Assembly (NCBI GenBank): GCA_039934635.1
Contig: JBDTLT010000116.1
Span: 1-16,270, forward strand
DNA length: 16,270 bases
Direction of reading: 5' to 3'
Source: DATLFA01 sp039934635
GTDB lineage: Bacteria > Actinomycetota > Acidimicrobiia > Acidimicrobiales > WLNW01
Shown here: in pieces, positions 13,829 to 16,270 of the stretch
How the letters are laid out: each line of letters begins with the position of its first letter
Numbering within the stretch: the stretch's first letter is position 1
The notes under the pieces: model-generated
What the model was told of the DNA's origin: nothing
The model's input: only the letters and a program-made list of their open reading frames with translations
Databases searched by the model: none
Program-made: the position numbers and the translations under genes

Positions 13829-16270
13829 TCAGAGTTCGATTCCCATGTCGATCTCACGCTCGCGTACACGGACCGGTCTGAGCTGGTCGATGCCATGTTC
13901 GAGCTGGCGGTACTGATCGCCACGGCTCAGGTCGGCATAGTGCGGCCGCAGGCCAAGCGCGTCATGACCGTCGATGCCATAGCCAGCGCGATACTGCTCG
14001 ATCCCGCCGACCGTCGTGCGCCAGAGGCGTGGATCGGCGCTGTCGCGTTCAATGCCGCGCAGATACGCCGCCGGGACGCGCTCGAGCTGAGCAACGCGCA
14101 GCGATGCGTCGGCGTCGAGCATCGAGCGGATCTCACGGGTGCGGTCGACGAGCCCCGGTCGGGCTGTGTCGCGTTGCGCGATCGCGCGGTCACGATCACA
14201 GGTCAACTGCGCGATTTCGCCTCGCAACGTTGCGGCACGTTTCTCGTACTCGCCCACCGAACTGCCGGCGCGGTCGACGTCGCAATGCAAAGAGGCGATG
14301 GTGTCGCGGTTGCGGAACCGCGACCACGGACTGTCGAAGCCGTCGAGCCGTGCCTGCGCACTGTCGACACGTGCCCGTCCATCATCGAGGCGTTTGAGCG
14401 TGTCGTCGAGTTCTCGCGTCGTCGTGGAGAGACTCCGCTCGACGTTGTCGACCGCGTGCGTGAGGTCGTAGCGTTGCCGGCCGATCGCACGTTGTTCATC
14501 CCACAGGTCGCGCAGCGTCTGCGGCGACAACAACGTCGACTGCTCAGGAAGTTGTTGAGGTTGTTTTCGGAGCACGTCGAGGGCGGGGCGGTCGATCCAA
14601 TCACGGCTCAACCCAGCGGCCAACACGTCGCGCGCTGTCTGGCCGGGTTCGACGGCGACGTAGGCGGTGTTGTTGTCGCGGCCGCGGGTCATCGGCACAT
14701 AGATCCCACGGGCGTCGACCGGGCCATCGATCAACGTCAATGACCGGTCGACGGTGCGGCCCTGCGCACCGTGCGCGGTCTGCGCGTAACCCAACTCCAC
14801 ATCGCTGGCGACGTAGCCGCTGGGTAGCCGGACGCGTCCGTGCGAACCGGACACAGTAAGGGACCGGTCGCGATGCAACTGCTCGATGACCCAGCGGTCG
14901 CGGTTGTGCACCGGATGACCGCGATCGGTAACCACGTCGCGCTCGTTGCGGCGCGTCACGATCTCATCGCCGACATGGAGCCGATACCCACCAGCCTGAA
15001 GAGTTCGTTTCGTCGCGAGCTCACCGTTACGTATGCGTACGTCTTGGGCGGCGCGGTTGAGCACGAGCACGGTGTCGTTGGTGGGGGCGGTCATCAACAC
15101 GTCCTCACCACGCTGTCGGGCCCGGTGCCACGCCGCCACCATCCGATCCTGCAGCTCATCAGCGGGTCCTTCCAGGATCCGGCGGTGTTGGGCGTAGAGG
15201 TCGAGGACGTCGAGGTCGCCGCGGCGCAGCCGTAGAGAGGCGTCGCGTTCCCACTCATTCGTGAAGCGATGTACGCGCCCGAGCTCGATTGCACCATGCT
15301 CCTCTACGAGATGATTGAACATCCCGCTGCGGCCGACGGCGGAGAACTGCAACGGATCCCCCACGAGCACGACTCGCCACTGCCGTGTGTCGGCGAGCGT
15401 GGCGAGTTGCGCCAGCTTCGGTGTCGAGATCATGGCGGCCTCGTCCACGATGATCGTCGTACCGATGGGGAGCGCGTAGGGCGGCCGGGGTCCCCCGACG
15501 CGCTGCTGCTCGACCAACAGCTTGTCCACCGTGTCCGCCCCAAGGCCGGTCTCAGACGCGAGCACCTGCGCCGCTGCCGCCGACGGGGCGACACCGAACA
15601 CCACACGACGCTCGTAGTGGAGCTGCGCCACCGCCGGTTTGAGCGCGGTGGTCTTGCCGGTCCCCGCGGGGCCGACCGCCAACACCAACGGCGCCTCACC
15701 GGCGACCCCCGCCGCGAGCTCGAGCTGCGCGTGGTCCAGACCGGTCAGCACCGCCGCCAACGCGACCGGCTTCGCAATGACCGGTTGCGCGAGGCGTTGT
15801 TGCGCCCAAGTCGCGATTCGTTGTTCCTCGGCGAGGATCGACGGTGCCGTCAACACACGAGCAATCACAGATTCGGTGATCGGACGACCGTCACGACGCA
15901 ACACCGCACCCTCAACTACCGGCGGTGAGAGATCGACCAGTAGGTCACGCGTGATCGCTTCCGTGAGGTGCTCGAGCTGGCCGACGAGCTCCGCCGCCGG
16001 CATCGCGAGATCGCTGTCGAGGTTGGCGGCCAACTCACGCAGCAACTCTGCGGGCCGCCACGTCGACTGCTTGTCCCCCAACGCCACCAGAGCCTGCTCC
16101 GCCACTGTGCGAACGTCGAGCTGGTGCTGTGGGGCTCGTTGCTGGCCGAGCACCTCATGCACCAACTCACGGGGCTCCACGCCGGCGGACCGTGAGATGG
16201 CGGCCCACTCCTCGCGCGCCAGCCGCGCCGGCTTCGCGTCCGGTTTCGGCGGACGCGAATCGACCACCGC
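13829..16270 (-). CDS. MobF-type conjugative relaxase/helicase (TraA/TrwC-like), helicase part, N-terminus outside window
   Basis: About 813 codons are open to the window edge; the relaxase domain with its catalytic tyrosines would lie beyond it. The visible part is a superfamily 1 (RecD/TraI-like) helicase. Numbering from the codon at 16267: Walker A GPAGTGKTT at 199-207, Walker B IIVDEAAMIS at 272-281, motif III LVGDPLQFSAVGRSGMF at 301-317, VHRFTNEWERD at 332-342, motif V GYAQTAHGAQGRTVD at 493-507, and motif VI VPMTRGRDNNTAYVA at 524-538. Residues about 595-715 are rich in charged heptads and probably form a coiled coil. MobF proteins nick the transfer origin and unwind the transferred strand during conjugation. 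A GTG at 16267 is unlikely to be the true start. The gene is followed by a 142-base gap before the paralogue gene. Confidence 0.88.
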   Translation of the reverse strand, partial: AVVDSRPPKPDAKPARLAREEWAAISRSAGVEPRELVHEVLGQQRAPQHQLDVRTVAEQALVALGDKQSTWRPAELLRELAANLDSDLAMPAAELVGQLEHLTEAITRDLLVDLSPPVVEGAVLRRDGRPITESVIARVLTAPSILAEEQRIATWAQQRLAQPVIAKPVALAAVLTGLDHAQLELAAGVAGEAPLVLAVGPAGTGKTTALKPAVAQLHYERRVVFGVAPSAAAAQVLASETGLGADTVDKLLVEQQRVGGPRPPYALPIGTTIIVDEAAMISTPKLAQLATLADTRQWRVVLVGDPLQFSAVGRSGMFNHLVEEHGAIELGRVHRFTNEWERDASLRLRRGDLDVLDLYAQHRRILEGPADELQDRMVAAWHRARQRGEDVLMTAPTNDTVLVLNRAAQDVRIRNGELATKRTLQAGGYRLHVGDEIVTRRNERDVVTDRGHPVHNRDRWVIEQLHRDRSLTVSGSHGRVRLPSGYVASDVELGYAQTAHGAQGRTVDRSLTLIDGPVDARGIYVPMTRGRDNNTAYVAVEPGQTARDVLAAGLSRDWIDRPALDVLRKQPQQLPEQSTLLSPQTLRDLWDEQRAIGRQRYDLTHAVDNVERSLSTTTRELDDTLKRLDDGRARVDSAQARLDGFDSPWSRFRNRDTIASLHCDVDRAGSSVGEYEKRAATLRGEIAQLTCDRDRAIAQRDTARPGLVDRTREIRSMLDADASLRVAQLERVPAAYLRGIERDSADPRLWRTTVGGIEQYRAGYGIDGHDALGLRPHYADLSRGDQYRQLEHGIDQLRPVRVREREIDMGIEL

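Noticed and set aside
13895..14743. Plus-strand frame of 282 codons opposite the relaxase gene
   Set aside because: It is antisense to well-supported relaxase/helicase coding sequence and has no recognisable motif.

Overview
The window is a high-GC, accessory-looking stretch of bacterial DNA. GC content, codon use and the gene families fit an actinomycete (Actinomycetota); the genus cannot be read from the sequence. There is no rRNA, tRNA, CRISPR array or recognisable housekeeping gene. All intact genes lie on the minus strand, so in transcription order the window reads from right to left.

Right end (13829-16270): the C-terminal helicase half of a MobF-type conjugative relaxase (TraA/TrwC-like), cut by the window edge. 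It places the region on or beside a conjugative or mobilisable element. Next (12317-13686) come two paralogous regulators: a 155-residue protein without a DNA-binding domain, then a 212-residue homologue with a LuxR-type helix-turn-helix. Two short dyads with 2-base spacers lie ahead of the regulator and ahead of the next gene.

Centre (1990-12207): one giant secreted RHS/YD-repeat protein of about 3405 residues. It has a signal peptide, an N-terminal RHS-associated region, a DNRLRE-like domain, a fibronectin-like domain and a DUF6531-type RHS entry region. Two long YD-repeat blocks are interrupted by duplicated jelly-roll-like domains and a third beta-rich domain. Then follow the RHS core motif, a linker with eight closely spaced cysteine pairs, a hydrophobic pre-toxin segment and a C-terminal GIY-YIG (URI-type) nuclease tip. 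A leucine-rich-repeat protein with no signal peptide (1103-1984) follows within a few bases and is the natural immunity candidate. GC falls in the toxin tip and immunity gene compared with the RHS shell, as expected for an exchangeable toxin/immunity cassette.

Left end (1-1070): insertion-sequence debris. An IS3-family element (OrfA and most of OrfB, minus strand, running off the edge) has inserted into an IS256-family transposase. Only the last 66 codons and the right terminal repeat of the IS256 element remain on this side.

Taken together (inference): a mobile-element-borne contact or secreted nuclease toxin with linked immunity, possibly controlled by the regulator pair beside it. The most unusual parts are the decorated RHS shell, the cysteine-pair stalk before the toxin, and the regulator/HTH-less paralogue pair.
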